From assembly GCA_037129475.1 (NCBI GenBank), contig JBAXUY010000009.1:1-48817 (forward strand): a stretch of 48,817 bases of DNA. The letters are read 5' to 3'. This DNA is from RGVT01 sp037129475 (GTDB lineage Bacteria > Planctomycetota > Planctomycetia > Pirellulales > UBA1268). Shown here in pieces: positions 15,226 through 24,484 of the stretch. The notes under the pieces are model-generated. The model had not been told where the DNA came from. It saw only the letters and a list, made by a program, of their open reading frames with translations, and searched no databases. Both the position numbers and the translations under genes were made by a program. Positions within the stretch are counted from its first letter, which is position 1. Every line of letters begins with the position of its first letter.

Positions 15226-15996
15226 ATGGGATATCGTGGTTTTCCATTGTTGGTCGTGTTCCTGCTCGGCTGCCCCGTCGCGGCGGCGGCGCCACCGACC
15301 GTGCCGGCGGTCGATCTCGCCGTCGACCACAGCGTGCCGATCCCGTCCCCCGCGACGCATCACCTGGGCCGTGAGATCGCCCAGACGATGCACTACACGG
15401 GCGCACCGTGGCTGGTGCGCGAGAGCCGGCAGCGGGAAGAAGATTGTCGAATGCTCATCGAGGCGCTCGACATCCGTCCTGGGCAGGTGGTCTGTGACAT
15501 GGGCTGCGGCAACGGGTTTTACACGCTCGAACTGGCCCGTCGTGTCGGGCCTCGGGGCATCGTCTACGCGGTCGACGTGCAGCCCGAGATGCTCCACATG
15601 CTCGCCGAACGTCTGGCCCGCGAGGGCGTGCGGAACGTGAGGCTCGTACTCGGCACGCCGATCGATCCGCGGCTGCCGCAGGCGACCGTCGACCTCGTGC
15701 TCTGCGTCGACGTCTATCACGAGTTCTCCCACCCGGAGGCGATGCTCGCGAGCATCCAGGAGAGCCTCGCGGCCGATGGCCAGCTCGTGCTCGCGGAGTT
15801 TCGCGGCGAGGATCCGGCCGTGCCGATCAAGCCGCTCCACAAGATGACCAAGGCGCAGGTGCGGGCCGAACTCGAACCGGCCGGCTATACGCTCGACCGG
15901 CAGTTCGACCGTCTCCCCTGGCAGCATCTGCTGTTTTTCAAGGCGGCAACCCGGGAAGGTCAGGAAGCCGGGGCTGGCACGGGTCGGAGCCCCTGA
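15226..15996 (+). CDS. Exported SAM-dependent methyltransferase
   Basis: This 256-residue class I methyltransferase has an N-terminal export signal (MGYRGFPLLVVFLLGCPVAAAA). The cysteine at position 16 could also make it a lipoprotein, though the surrounding lipobox is weak. The SAM site is CDMGCGNGFYTLELAR, with VDVQPEM as the next acidic loop and LVLCVDVYHEF as motif III. Methyltransferases sent out of the cytoplasm are unusual in most bacteria but seem common in planctomycetes. The methyl acceptor is unknown. A TATACT box at 15211-15216 lies only ten bases from the start, so the transcript may be nearly leaderless. Confidence 0.85.
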   Translation: MGYRGFPLLVVFLLGCPVAAAAPPTVPAVDLAVDHSVPIPSPATHHLGREIAQTMHYTGAPWLVRESRQREEDCRMLIEALDIRPGQVVCDMGCGNGFYTLELARRVGPRGIVYAVDVQPEMLHMLAERLAREGVRNVRLVLGTPIDPRLPQATVDLVLCVDVYHEFSHPEAMLASIQESLAADGQLVLAEFRGEDPAVPIKPLHKMTKAQVRAELEPAGYTLDRQFDRLPWQHLLFFKAATREGQEAGAGTGRSP

Positions 15997-16211
15997 AGGC
16001 CAAGGCGTGAGTCAGGGTCGCCGCAAGTGCTTCAGCAGCAAGGGTTTTTGGTGATTCAGGCGGGGGTGGGGAGCCTGGGCTCTGGGATCATGGAATTCTC
16101 ACAACGAAAAGTTGCTTTCCGTCCTGCGGTGAAAGATAATCACGTCTACCGTCTGGACCGGGGAGAGGCATCGAGCCCGCTCCTCTGTCGCGGACGTCAG
16201 GATACTTTCCG
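15997..16211 (+). promoter_or_regulatory. Leader of the sigma-54 activator gene with a candidate promoter
   Basis: This 215-bp gap has a locally A+T-richer part. TTGCTT (16112-16117) and GATAAT (16135-16140) are 17 bases apart and form a plausible sigma-70-type promoter. The predicted transcript start is about 16147, giving a leader of about 65 bases. I see no convincing sigma-54 -24/-12 pair here. No other feature stands out. Confidence 0.4.
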
Positions 16212-17249
16212 ATGGCCATCGTGCCCAGCAACTTCCGCAGTGCCGCAACGGCTTCGCGTGATCCGCGCGGTGGGTCGTTGGACCCGGTCGTCACGGAGGT
16301 TCGGTCGGGTGGTGTCGCGTGTGCGACCGGTCCGCGGAGCGACGCCAACTGGGTGCTCGGCGGCAACGCGGCGATGCGGCGGATCGCCCGCTCGATCGAA
16401 CGCGCCGCGGAAGTCGAGTGCACCGTGCTCGTGTCGGGCGAGACGGGCACGGGCAAGGAACTCTGGGCGCGGCTGTTGCATCGCAGCGGCCCGCGACGCG
16501 ACAAAATCTTCGTGCCGGTCAACTGTGCCGCGCTCACGCCGTCTCTCGCCGAGAGCCAACTCTTCGGCCATGAGAAGGGCGCGTTTACGGGCGCCGCCGG
16601 GCGGTCGCTCGGCATCTTCCGTGCAGCCCAAGGCGGGGTCGTGTTCCTCGACGAAATCGGGGAGATGCCGGCAGAGCTGCAACCGAAGCTCCTGCGGGTG
16701 CTGCAGCAGCGCGAGGTGCTTCCGGTCGGCGCCACCGAGCCGGTGCCGATCGACGTGCAGGTTGTCGCCGCCACGAATCGCGATCTCGAGGCAGAAGTCG
16801 AAAAGGGTACGTTCCGCGAGGATCTGTACTACCGCCTCAACATGATCGAGCTGAAGGTGCCGGCCCTTCGCGAGCGAAGCGAGGACATCCCCGAGTTCGT
16901 CGAGTTCTTCTCGCGGCAGTTCGCGGAGCGGTATCGCCTGCCGGTGTGGACACCGTCGCCGGAACAGCTTGCCGAGTTTTGCGGATTCGACTGGCCCGGC
17001 AACGTGCGGCAGCTGTCGCACGTGATCGAGCAGGCCTACGTGCTCCAGATCGAACCGCAGTTGCCCATTCGCAGCGGTGTCAGGGAGCCGCAGGGCACCG
17101 GACGGTTGCCGTGCCTCGACCTTGGAAAGTTGCGGCAGACGGCGATCAAGCAGGCGCTCGAGATCACGCGTGGCCACAAGGCCCGGGCCGCCAAGCTGTT
17201 AGGCGTGCACGCCAACACGATGACGCGGCTCCTTCGCGAGACTGACTGA
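16212..17249 (+). CDS. Sigma-54-dependent transcriptional activator without a receiver domain
   Basis: This 345-residue bacterial enhancer-binding protein has an AAA+ domain with Walker A GETGTGKE and the sigma-54 contact loop GAFTGA. Walker B lies in GGVVFLDEIGEM and the arginine-finger region in FREDLYYRLN. The C-terminal Fis-type helix-turn-helix (about 300-345) ends ARAAKLLGVHANTMTRLLRETD. The N-terminus is a short, low-complexity segment of about 50 residues with no receiver, GAF or PAS domain. Regulation may therefore be by a partner protein or by level of expression, as in PspF-like proteins. Target promoters are unknown. Confidence 0.93.
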   Translation: MAIVPSNFRSAATASRDPRGGSLDPVVTEVRSGGVACATGPRSDANWVLGGNAAMRRIARSIERAAEVECTVLVSGETGTGKELWARLLHRSGPRRDKIFVPVNCAALTPSLAESQLFGHEKGAFTGAAGRSLGIFRAAQGGVVFLDEIGEMPAELQPKLLRVLQQREVLPVGATEPVPIDVQVVAATNRDLEAEVEKGTFREDLYYRLNMIELKVPALRERSEDIPEFVEFFSRQFAERYRLPVWTPSPEQLAEFCGFDWPGNVRQLSHVIEQAYVLQIEPQLPIRSGVREPQGTGRLPCLDLGKLRQTAIKQALEITRGHKARAAKLLGVHANTMTRLLRETD

Positions 17250-17283
17250 GCGCGACGGCTCGGCCGCCTGCCGGGTCCTGTTG

Positions 17284-17679
17284 CTACAGCCTGCACGTGC
17301 CGTCGTCGCAGCGACCCCCGAGCAGCATCCTGTTGCGCGCGACAAGTCGGTAGAGCCAGTTCCAGGCCGGCAGGCTTCCGGGAATGTGCAGGAACGGCGC
17401 CAGCGGCCAGAGCAGGGGCAGCGTTCTCGACAGATAGCGAAGGGCCGTCGCCCCGCCGCGGACGTGGCCATGCGTGTCGACGACGATCATCTCTTCGAGG
17501 AGCCGCTCGCGTGGCACTTCCGGAAAGTCGCGGGCCACGTTCTCGTCGTGGAGCGACGTGAATGCGAGCCGATGCCAGAGATCCACACGGCGCAGATTCG
17601 CCACGCGTCGCCGACAAAACACGCACTGACCGTCGTAGAGCACGGTGTCGCGGTCTGGCGTGGTGCGGGTGGTGATCAT
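17284..17679 (-). CDS. DUF393 / DCC-family thiol-disulfide oxidoreductase-like protein
   Basis: This 131-residue protein carries the family motif in TVLYDGQCVFCRRRVANL, a CxxC redox-like pair near residue 20. It continues with RLAFTSLHDENV, a MIVVDTHG strand and GGATALRYLSRTLPLLWPLAP. The C-terminal hydrophobic helix and WLYRLVARNR are also typical. A cysteine pair near the C-terminus (GGRCDDGTCRL) is an added potential redox or metal site. The role of the family is poorly known. It ends 34 bp from the sigma-54 activator stop, in convergent orientation. Confidence 0.85.
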   Translation of the reverse strand: MITTRTTPDRDTVLYDGQCVFCRRRVANLRRVDLWHRLAFTSLHDENVARDFPEVPRERLLEEMIVVDTHGHVRGGATALRYLSRTLPLLWPLAPFLHIPGSLPAWNWLYRLVARNRMLLGGRCDDGTCRL

Positions 17680-17734
17680 TGCGAGGCCTGCTGCCCGGGA
17701 CCTCCGGCATTGTAGGCGCGCCGCGCACCGACGA

Positions 17735-17968
17735 TCAGTTTGGCCGTGGCAGGTGTTGGCTCGCCGACTTCAGCGGCAGCGAACCAAAGTTGAGGAGCGT
17801 GATCGCTCCGCCGGAAATCAGCGTCCACGGCGCCCAGTCGGGGGCCATGAATACCCGTGTCGCGCCCTGGCCGTCGATCGGCATCACGACCGCCGAATCG
17901 ATGACGAGCAATTCCAAGCCGACCACGCAGGCGAAGATTCCCGCGGCGATGAAGAAGCTTTTCCACAT
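17735..17968 (-). CDS. Small two-helix membrane protein
   Basis: This 77-residue protein starts MWKSFFIAAGIFACVVGLEL, giving a first membrane helix. A periplasmic-like segment with Asp-rich VMPIDGQG follows, then a second helix at WTLISGGAITLLNFGSLPL. The open frame extends upstream to 18082, but that extension reads as non-coding. The protein lies between ftsH and the DUF393 gene on the same strand. The function is unknown. The clear MWKSFF start and the hydrophobic periodicity favour a real gene. Confidence 0.58.
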   Translation of the reverse strand: MWKSFFIAAGIFACVVGLELLVIDSAVVMPIDGQGATRVFMAPDWAPWTLISGGAITLLNFGSLPLKSASQHLPRPN

Positions 17969-18148
17969 GATGACGTGTGCAGACAGTGGCTCGGTCCGGC
18001 AACTCGCGAAGCGGCACAGGGCCCCGAGCGACCCCCTGTGATTTCGGCACTGCATGCCCGGCGGCTCAAGCGGCGCGGACAATGGGGCAGGCCGTGCGGA
18101 CTGTGCGGATGGTAGTGCCCCAGCTGGAGACGGTCCGCTCCCGGCTGG

Positions 18149-20227
18149 CTATTCGGCACCGTCGCCGACGGCCCGGGCCTCACCGGCATCGGTCGGGGGT
18201 CGGGCCGGGCGGCGGTCTGTGTCGGTGCCGGGCACGAGCTGTGGGCTGCCCGTGGCCGCCTCGACGATCTCGCGAAGTTCGCTGCCATCGATCACCTCGC
18301 TCTCGATCAGCCGCTTCGCCACAGCCTCGAGCGCTTCGCGCCGGGTCTCGAGGATCCGGCGCACCTCCTCGATCGACCGATCGATGATGCGGCGAACCTC
18401 CTCGTCGATCTCGCGGGCGGTCTCCTCGCTATGGCTGCGGGCCGAAGGCAGGTCGGCCCCGGCGGCGGCCAGGAAGGGCGATCGCGGGCTTTCACGATAC
18501 GTGACGCGGCCGAGCCGGCTCATGCCGTAGTCCATCACCATCGCCCGGGCGATTTCGCTAGCCCGCTCGAGGTCGTTCTGGGCACCCGTGGAGACGTCGG
18601 AATAGACCATCTCCTCGGCGATCGTCCCGGCGAGGAGCACCTGGGTGCGGCTTTCGAGTTCGCTTTGCGTCATCAGGTAGCGGTCGTCCTCGGGCCGCTG
18701 CATCGTGTAGCCGAGGGCCGCGAGGCCCCGCGGGATGATCGACACCTTGTGCACCGGGTCGGTGTTGGGCAGCGAGAACGCGACCAGGGCATGAGCCGCC
18801 TCGTGGTAGGCCACGCGGCGTTTTTCATCCTCGTGGATCACGCGTTTCTTCTTCTCGAGGCCGGCGGTGACCCGCTCGACCCCCTCGTTGAACTCCTCCA
18901 TGCCCACCGACGTCTTGTTGTTGCGGGCGGCGAGGAGCGCCGCCTCGTTGACGAGGTTGGCCAGGTCCGCTCCGCAGAAGCCGGAGGTGATGCGGGCCAC
19001 CTGCTCGAGGTTCACCGACGGATTGATCTTCACGTCGGCGACATGCACCCGCAGGATCGCCTCGCGGCCGCGCACATCCGGGCGGTCGACGAGCACGTGC
19101 CGGTCGAAGCGGCCGGGCCGCAAGAGCGCCGGATCGAGCGTCTCGGGGCGGTTCGTGGCGGCCATCACGATCACGCCGGAGTTGCTGCCGAATCCGTCCA
19201 TTTCCACGAGGAGCGCGTTGAGGGTTTGCTCGCGCTCGTCGTGGCCGCCCACCACGCTCGTGCCGCGGGTCTTGCCGAGGGCGTCGAGTTCGTCGATGAA
19301 GATGATGCAGGGGGCCTTCGCCTCGGCCTGCTGGAACATGTCGCGCACCCGCGCGGCGCCGACGCCCACGAACATCTCCACGAAATCGCTGCCCGAGAGG
19401 CCGAAGAACGGCACGCCGGCCTCGCCGGCAATCGCCTTGGCGAGCAGCGTCTTGCCCGTGCCGGGCGGGCCGACGAGGAGCACCCCCTTGGGGATATGGC
19501 CGCCGAGCACCTGGTATTTTTCCGGGCTCCGGAGGAACTCGACGACCTCGCGGAGTTCCTCCACCGCCTCGTCGATTCCGGCCACATCGTCGAATGTGAT
19601 CCCGAGATCCTCCTGGGCGTACATCTTGCCGCGGCTGCGGCCGAAGGCCATGGGGCTGCCCGCCCCGCCGAGCCGTCGCATCATCATGAAGAACAGCACG
19701 CCGAAGAGGCCGGTCACGAACAGCATCGGCAGCCAGTTGCGCCACGGGCTCGGAGCCTCTTCGTAGCGAAACGGTACGCCGTGTTCGGCCAGCAGCTTCG
19801 ACAGTTGCCCTTCGGAATTCTCGCTCGGCAGCTTCGCCGTGTGAAACCAGCGGCGGACCCCGGCCGTGCCCCCCGACGTCGGAGCCTGCTTGGCGCCATC
19901 GGACGCGACCTCGCGCAGCGTGCCCGACACCTGGAAGGCACCGATCACGACGTCGCCAAGGTCGGTGTAGAGGATGGGCGACCTCGTCGACCCGCCGGCG
20001 ACGTCGACGGGGCCCGTCTCGGCCTCCTTGCCAACGGTTCGGCCGGAGGCTCGGATCAGCCGCTCGAGATCGCTGTAGGAGACCTCGATCTCCGGATTTG
20101 CGTTGAGCAGGCTGAGCGCGAAGAGCCCTGCGACACCGACGGCGATCAGCGACCAGATGACGTTCGATCCTCCGAGCGGTGGCCGGCGGTCGGCGGAACG
20201 CTTCGGAAGGGTGTGCTTCGCAGGCAT
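18149..20227 (-). CDS. ftsH: ATP-dependent zinc metalloprotease FtsH
   Basis: FtsH is a membrane-bound AAA+ protease that degrades misfolded membrane proteins and selected regulators. This one has 692 residues. Membrane helices are at about 24-41 and 165-184, with the periplasmic domain between. Walker A GPPGTGKT is at 253-260, IIFIDELDALG is Walker B, and RPGRFDR carries the arginine finger. The zinc site HEAAH is at 475-479, with a downstream acidic ligand in DLERASEIARAMV. The periplasmic segment is longer than in E. coli. The C-terminal tail is acidic and proline-rich. The gene is divergent from dxr. Confidence 0.97.
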   Translation of the reverse strand: MPAKHTLPKRSADRRPPLGGSNVIWSLIAVGVAGLFALSLLNANPEIEVSYSDLERLIRASGRTVGKEAETGPVDVAGGSTRSPILYTDLGDVVIGAFQVSGTLREVASDGAKQAPTSGGTAGVRRWFHTAKLPSENSEGQLSKLLAEHGVPFRYEEAPSPWRNWLPMLFVTGLFGVLFFMMMRRLGGAGSPMAFGRSRGKMYAQEDLGITFDDVAGIDEAVEELREVVEFLRSPEKYQVLGGHIPKGVLLVGPPGTGKTLLAKAIAGEAGVPFFGLSGSDFVEMFVGVGAARVRDMFQQAEAKAPCIIFIDELDALGKTRGTSVVGGHDEREQTLNALLVEMDGFGSNSGVIVMAATNRPETLDPALLRPGRFDRHVLVDRPDVRGREAILRVHVADVKINPSVNLEQVARITSGFCGADLANLVNEAALLAARNNKTSVGMEEFNEGVERVTAGLEKKKRVIHEDEKRRVAYHEAAHALVAFSLPNTDPVHKVSIIPRGLAALGYTMQRPEDDRYLMTQSELESRTQVLLAGTIAEEMVYSDVSTGAQNDLERASEIARAMVMDYGMSRLGRVTYRESPRSPFLAAAGADLPSARSHSEETAREIDEEVRRIIDRSIEEVRRILETRREALEAVAKRLIESEVIDGSELREIVEAATGSPQLVPGTDTDRRPARPPTDAGEARAVGDGAE

Positions 20228-20299
20228 GGCACCCTCATCCTATGCCGCCCGAAACACCGGGACAATCAAGAGGCCGGCAAGCCGCCGGTCCGAACGACG

Positions 20300-20328
20300 T
20301 GGAAGTTTTCCCCGAGAAAACCTACAAT
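20300..20328 (+). promoter_or_regulatory. Weak candidate promoter for dxr
   Basis: TACAAT (20323-20328) is a good -10 match. TGGAAG (20300-20305), 17 bases upstream, is only a half match to the -35 consensus. A transcript start near 20335 would lie just past the ATG at 20333, which favours the ATG at 20369 as the dxr start. Confidence 0.35.
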
Positions 20329-20368
20329 TTCGATGTCAGTGCCTGCCCGCCGACCGCCGGCCCCCCGC

Positions 20369-21562
20369 ATGGATTCATCCCCACCTGCCTCCACGCTGCC
20401 TTCCGGCGAAAGTCTGAACGTTGCGATCCTCGGATCGACCGGGAGCGTGGGAACGAGCACCCTCGAGGTCGTGGCTGCGTCAGGCGGCAGGTTCGCGCCC
20501 TTCCTGCTCGCGGCCCACAGCAACACCAGGCTGCTTGTCGAACAGGCCCGCGCGTGCCGGCCCCGACACGCGGTGGTGGTGGATCGGGCCGCGGCCGACG
20601 GTCTGCATCCCGCTGATCTGCCCGCAGGCACGCATCTGGCCGTGGGGCCCGAGGCCCTCGACGATCTCGTGCGATCGCCCGAGGTCGACCGCGTCGTATC
20701 GGCGATCGCCGGGGCTGCGGGGCTGCGGAGCACGTGGGCAGCCGTCGAGGCCGGCAAGACGGTGGCGCTGGCCAACAAGGAGACGCTCGTGATGGCTGGG
20801 CCGCTCGTGATGCGGCTGGCTGCCGCGACCGGCGCCCGCATCCTGCCGGTCGACAGCGAGCATTCCGCGATCCACCAGGCCCTGCGGGCGGGCACTTCCG
20901 CCGAGGTCGAGCGGATCGTGCTCACGGCCAGCGGCGGTCCGTTTCGCACCTGGTCCGCAGAGGCGCTGGCGGCGGCGACGCCGGAGCAGGCCCTGCGTCA
21001 TCCGACCTGGTCGATGGGCAAAAAGATCACGATCGATTCGGCCACGATGATGAACAAGGCCTTGGAGCTCGTCGAGGCCCGCTGGCTCTTCGGGCTGCCG
21101 GCCGATCGGCTCGCCGTGCTCGTTCATCCGCAGTCGATCGTGCACTCGCTCGTCGAGTTCGTCGACGGATCGGTGATCGCCCAGTTGAGCCCGCCCGACA
21201 TGAAGCTGCCGATCCAATACGCGCTCTGGTATCCCGATCGCGTCCCCGGAGTTGCCCGCCGATTCGACTACAGCCGGCCCGTTTCGCTCGAGTTCGAGCC
21301 GCCCGATCCCGTGCGGTTTCCGGCGGTGCGGCTGGGGCACGAGGCGGCCGCCCGCGGCGGTACGGCCGGCGCCGTGCTCAATGCGGCGAACGAAGAGGCG
21401 GTGCGTGGATTTCTGGAAGGCGCGCTGGCGTTCACCGACATCGCAGCCGTGTGTGAGCGAATTCTCGGTGAACATTCTTTTCACGCAGATCCCGTGCTCG
21501 ACGACATCCGTCGCCTCGATGCCTGGGCCAGGCAGGAGGTGGTCAAGTGGGCATGTGTCTGA
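20369..21562 (+). CDS. dxr: 1-deoxy-D-xylulose 5-phosphate reductoisomerase
   Basis: Dxr converts DXP to methylerythritol phosphate, the committed step of the non-mevalonate isoprenoid pathway, using NADPH. From the ATG at 20369 it has 397 residues, the usual family length; 20333 is an alternative. The dinucleotide site is VAILGSTGSVGTSTLEVV. Metal and substrate motifs include LPVDSEHSAIHQAL, LTASGGPF and KKITIDSATMMNKALELVEA. The frame is open far upstream, but that part is the antisense of ftsH. The rseP-like gene overlaps its end by 16 bases, a pairing seen in many bacteria. Confidence 0.96.
   Translation: MDSSPPASTLPSGESLNVAILGSTGSVGTSTLEVVAASGGRFAPFLLAAHSNTRLLVEQARACRPRHAVVVDRAAADGLHPADLPAGTHLAVGPEALDDLVRSPEVDRVVSAIAGAAGLRSTWAAVEAGKTVALANKETLVMAGPLVMRLAAATGARILPVDSEHSAIHQALRAGTSAEVERIVLTASGGPFRTWSAEALAAATPEQALRHPTWSMGKKITIDSATMMNKALELVEARWLFGLPADRLAVLVHPQSIVHSLVEFVDGSVIAQLSPPDMKLPIQYALWYPDRVPGVARRFDYSRPVSLEFEPPDPVRFPAVRLGHEAAARGGTAGAVLNAANEEAVRGFLEGALAFTDIAAVCERILGEHSFHADPVLDDIRRLDAWARQEVVKWACV
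21534..21540 (+). promoter_or_regulatory. Ribosome binding site that sets the rseP-like start
   Basis: AGGAGGT lies six bases before GTG at 21547, inside the end of dxr. It favours GTG 21547 over ATG 21553 or the ATG at 21562 that overlaps the dxr stop codon. Confidence 0.65.
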
Positions 21563-23613
21563 TGGCGAACGTGATGCTCGTGGCGACGACGTGGCTGCAA
21601 TGGATCGTCCAGCCCGCGAGCTGGTGGGTGATTCTCCAGGTGGCGCTCGGCCTGGGCTTCGTGATCTTCGTCCACGAACTCGGCCACTTCCTGGTCGCCA
21701 AGGCCTGTGGCGTGAAGTGCGAGAAGTTCTTTCTCGGATTCGACGTGGGAGGGCTCAAGCTCGCGAGTGTGAAATGGGGCGAGACGGAGTACGGGATCGG
21801 CGCCCTGCCGCTCGGCGGCTATGTGAAGATGCTCGGGCAGGACGACAACCCTGCCGCTGGGGCCAAGGAGGCGGAGCGGGCCCGGGCGGTGCTCGAGTCG
21901 GGCGATCTGCCCCCGGAGCCGGTGTCGGGGCCGCACCCTGTCTGGGATCCGCGCAGCTATCCGGCCCAGAGCGTGCCCGAGCGCATGGCGATCATCTCGG
22001 CCGGCGTGATCATGAACGTGATCTTCGCGATCCTGATGGCGAGCTGGGCCTTCGGTCTGGGCGTGAAGGAGCTCACCTGCGAGGTATCGGGGGTCCGGCC
22101 CGGGGGTGCGGCCTGGCGGGCGGGCCTCCGCACGGGTGACGAGATCACGGCGATCGGTCCGCTCGAGGCCCCGATTTTTTCCGACCTGCAGAAGGGCGTG
22201 ACGCTCGGCGATGTGGCCAAAGGGGTCGAGTTCACGATCCGGCGTCCCGTCGACGGCTCGACCCGCACGCTGCTGTTACATCCCGACACCGATCTCGGTG
22301 TGCCGACGGTCGGCGTCACGAGCCCCTTCTCGCTCACGCTTCCGGCCGACCTCAAGGAGGGGCTGCCGGGGGCGGCTGGACAGGCTGCACCGGCGATCGA
22401 GGCACGGGATGAGATCCGCGCGATCGATGGCGTGGAGGTGCGGACGTACGCCGAGTTGATTGCGGAACTGTCGAAGCGATCCGACAAACCGGTGCGGCTC
22501 TCGGTGGCGCGGACCGCGCGACCCGGGGCCGCTGCCACCACCCTCGACGTCGAAGTCCCGCCGCAGCCGATGCAGACCACCGGCATGGTGATGACGGCGC
22601 TCCCGGTGAAGGCCGTGCAGGATGACTCACCAGCGGCCGTGGCCGGCATCAAGGCCGGAGATCGATTCGTGGCGATCGACGGCACACCCATCGGCGATCC
22701 GCTCGCACTCGACGAGCAACTGCGGACACGAGCCGGCGACACCGTGAAACTCACGCTCGCCCGCGCCGGGGGCGAGACCGAAGAGGTCGCCATCGTGCCA
22801 CGGCCGGTGACCTGGATCGAGGAGTCGCGCTGGCCGACGAGCCCGGTCGCCGTGTCGGCGATCGGTGTCGCCATCGGTGTCGATGCCCTCGTGGCCGCGG
22901 TTGCCGCGGACAGTCCGGCGGCCAGATCGGGCATCGTGGCCGGGGACCGCGTCGTCCGGGTGCGGTTCGTGATGCCGGACCGTGATCGATCGAATGCCGA
23001 CGAGGGGCTCGAACTCTCGGATACATCGCCGAGTTGGCCCTACGTGATGGCCGCCCTCCAGCAGGCCGAGGATGGAACCACGCTCGCGCTCGACGTGGAG
23101 GGAAAGGACGGCGTCCGCCGCGACGTGACGCTGACCCCGGCCATGGATCCGGCCCGCTTCGTCGTCGACCGTGGCCTGCTCTTCGAACCGGTCTACCGGA
23201 TGGTGCGGGCGGGTTCGATCCCCGCGGCCTTGCGGCTCGGCTTCGGCAAGGCGATCGACGACCTGTCGCTCGTCTACAAGTTTCTCCACAAGCTCACGAG
23301 CAACCAGATCAGCCCCCGGCTGCTCGGCGGCCCGATCGAGATCGCCAAGCAGGCCGGCAAGTCGGCGGAGGAGGGTTTCAGCCGATTTCTACTGTTTTTG
23401 ACGATGCTGAGCGCGAATCTGGCGGTCGTGAATTTTCTCCCCATCCCAGTTCTCGACGGCGGGCATATGGTGTTTCTGGCATACGAATGGCTCCGCGGGA
23501 AGCCGCCGAGCGAAGGCGTGGTGGCCGGGCTGTCCTACCTGGGACTCGCGCTCATCCTCACGCTGATGATGTTCGTCTTCGGGCTCGATCTGGGACTGAT
23601 TCCGCGTCGGTAG
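21547..23613 (+). CDS. rseP: RseP-like site-2 (M50) intramembrane metalloprotease with multiple PDZ-like domains
   Basis: This membrane protease has 688 residues, against about 450 in E. coli RseP. The zinc motif HELGH is at 43-47 in the first helix, and the matching NFLPIPVLDGGHM motif lies near the C-terminus. Between them are several PDZ-like units: VRPGGAAWRAGLRTGDEI, the ARDEIRAIDGVEV region, DSPAAVAGIKAGDRFVAIDG and DSPAARSGIVAGDRVV. Extra PDZ units account for the length. RseP cleaves anti-sigma factors and signal-peptide remnants; the substrates here are unknown. GTG 21547 is preferred because of AGGAGGT just upstream. Confidence 0.93.
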   Translation: MGMCLMANVMLVATTWLQWIVQPASWWVILQVALGLGFVIFVHELGHFLVAKACGVKCEKFFLGFDVGGLKLASVKWGETEYGIGALPLGGYVKMLGQDDNPAAGAKEAERARAVLESGDLPPEPVSGPHPVWDPRSYPAQSVPERMAIISAGVIMNVIFAILMASWAFGLGVKELTCEVSGVRPGGAAWRAGLRTGDEITAIGPLEAPIFSDLQKGVTLGDVAKGVEFTIRRPVDGSTRTLLLHPDTDLGVPTVGVTSPFSLTLPADLKEGLPGAAGQAAPAIEARDEIRAIDGVEVRTYAELIAELSKRSDKPVRLSVARTARPGAAATTLDVEVPPQPMQTTGMVMTALPVKAVQDDSPAAVAGIKAGDRFVAIDGTPIGDPLALDEQLRTRAGDTVKLTLARAGGETEEVAIVPRPVTWIEESRWPTSPVAVSAIGVAIGVDALVAAVAADSPAARSGIVAGDRVVRVRFVMPDRDRSNADEGLELSDTSPSWPYVMAALQQAEDGTTLALDVEGKDGVRRDVTLTPAMDPARFVVDRGLLFEPVYRMVRAGSIPAALRLGFGKAIDDLSLVYKFLHKLTSNQISPRLLGGPIEIAKQAGKSAEEGFSRFLLFLTMLSANLAVVNFLPIPVLDGGHMVFLAYEWLRGKPPSEGVVAGLSYLGLALILTLMMFVFGLDLGLIPRR

Positions 23614-23621
23614 CGATTTCC

Positions 23622-24302
23622 ATGACCACCACCGAGGGCACGGCCGAACGCATCGCGGAGATCCGGCCCGCCATCGCGCACCCCGCCGGCGTGCGAGCCG
23701 TCGTGTTCGACGTGGTCGGTACGCTGGTCGAACCCCATCCGACCGTGGCGGTCGCGTACCAGCGGGCGGCTGCACGGCACGGCGTGGAACGCGGTGTCGC
23801 GGAGATCGACGGGCTGTTTCGCGCCGCCTGGCGCACGCAAGAAGCGATCGATGCGGCGGCAACAACGCCCTTTGCCACCGATCGCGCTCGGGAGCGCGAC
23901 CGCTGGCGGGAGATCGTGCTCGACGTGTTTCCGAACGTGCCCGCCGCCCCGGCCATCTTCGATGACCTTTGGGAGCACTTCGGCAGGCCGACTGCGTGGC
24001 GGCCGACGCTTCACGGCCCCGCGCTCGTGCGGCAGGCGATCGACGCTGGGCTCACCGTGGCGCTTGCGAGCAACTTCGACGAGCGGCTGCTCGCGATCGC
24101 CGGCCACGTCGAGCCGCTCGTGCGTGTGCCGCACGTGTTCGCCTCGTCGGAGCTCGGCTGGCGGAAGCCCGCGCCCGAGTTTTTTCGCAGTGTCGAGGAG
24201 CGGCTGGGCTGCAGGCCGACGGAGCTGCTGCTCGTGGGCGACGATCCGGAGCTCGATCTCGCGGCGGGCCGCCGCGCCGGCTGGCACGTGTGCGGCGTGT
24301 AG
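23622..24302 (+). CDS. HAD-superfamily hydrolase
   Basis: This 226-residue protein is a HAD subfamily I phosphatase-like enzyme. Motif I is VVFDVVGTLVEP. The second Asp of the usual DxDGT is Val, as in HDHD3-like members (DxVGT), which may limit phosphatase activity. Motif II is in ALASNFDERL, motif III is the Lys of GWRKPAPEFF, and motif IV is VGDDPELDLAAGRRAGW. The helical cap lies between motifs I and II. The ATG at 23622, nine bases after the rseP-like stop, gives a normal N-terminus. The substrate is unknown. Confidence 0.88.
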   Translation: MTTTEGTAERIAEIRPAIAHPAGVRAVVFDVVGTLVEPHPTVAVAYQRAAARHGVERGVAEIDGLFRAAWRTQEAIDAAATTPFATDRARERDRWREIVLDVFPNVPAAPAIFDDLWEHFGRPTAWRPTLHGPALVRQAIDAGLTVALASNFDERLLAIAGHVEPLVRVPHVFASSELGWRKPAPEFFRSVEERLGCRPTELLLVGDDPELDLAAGRRAGWHVCGV

Positions 24303-24484
24303 GGCGTCCCTCGATAGCCACCCGTATTCGGAGCCGGCGGTAGGCATGCTCGACTCCGGTCGTGTTGAGAGTACAGGACTCGTGGGTTTTGCTCAGACGC
24401 CCATAGTCCTCAACGACTCCCTGCGTCTGCGCGTGCCCACCGACCGACTCCGCCGAACGTTCTTTGCGCCTACGAGTTGAGGAG

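Noticed and set aside
15997..16211. Sigma-54 promoter upstream of the sigma-54 activator
   Set aside because: No GG and GC pair with the correct -24/-12 spacing and flanks was convincing. A sigma-70-like pair fits better.
18431..20368. Long open frame joined to the N-terminus of dxr, which would give a 1043-residue protein
   Set aside because: This part is exactly antisense to ftsH, and its sequence is His/Arg-rich shadow coding. The dxr family start is near 20369.
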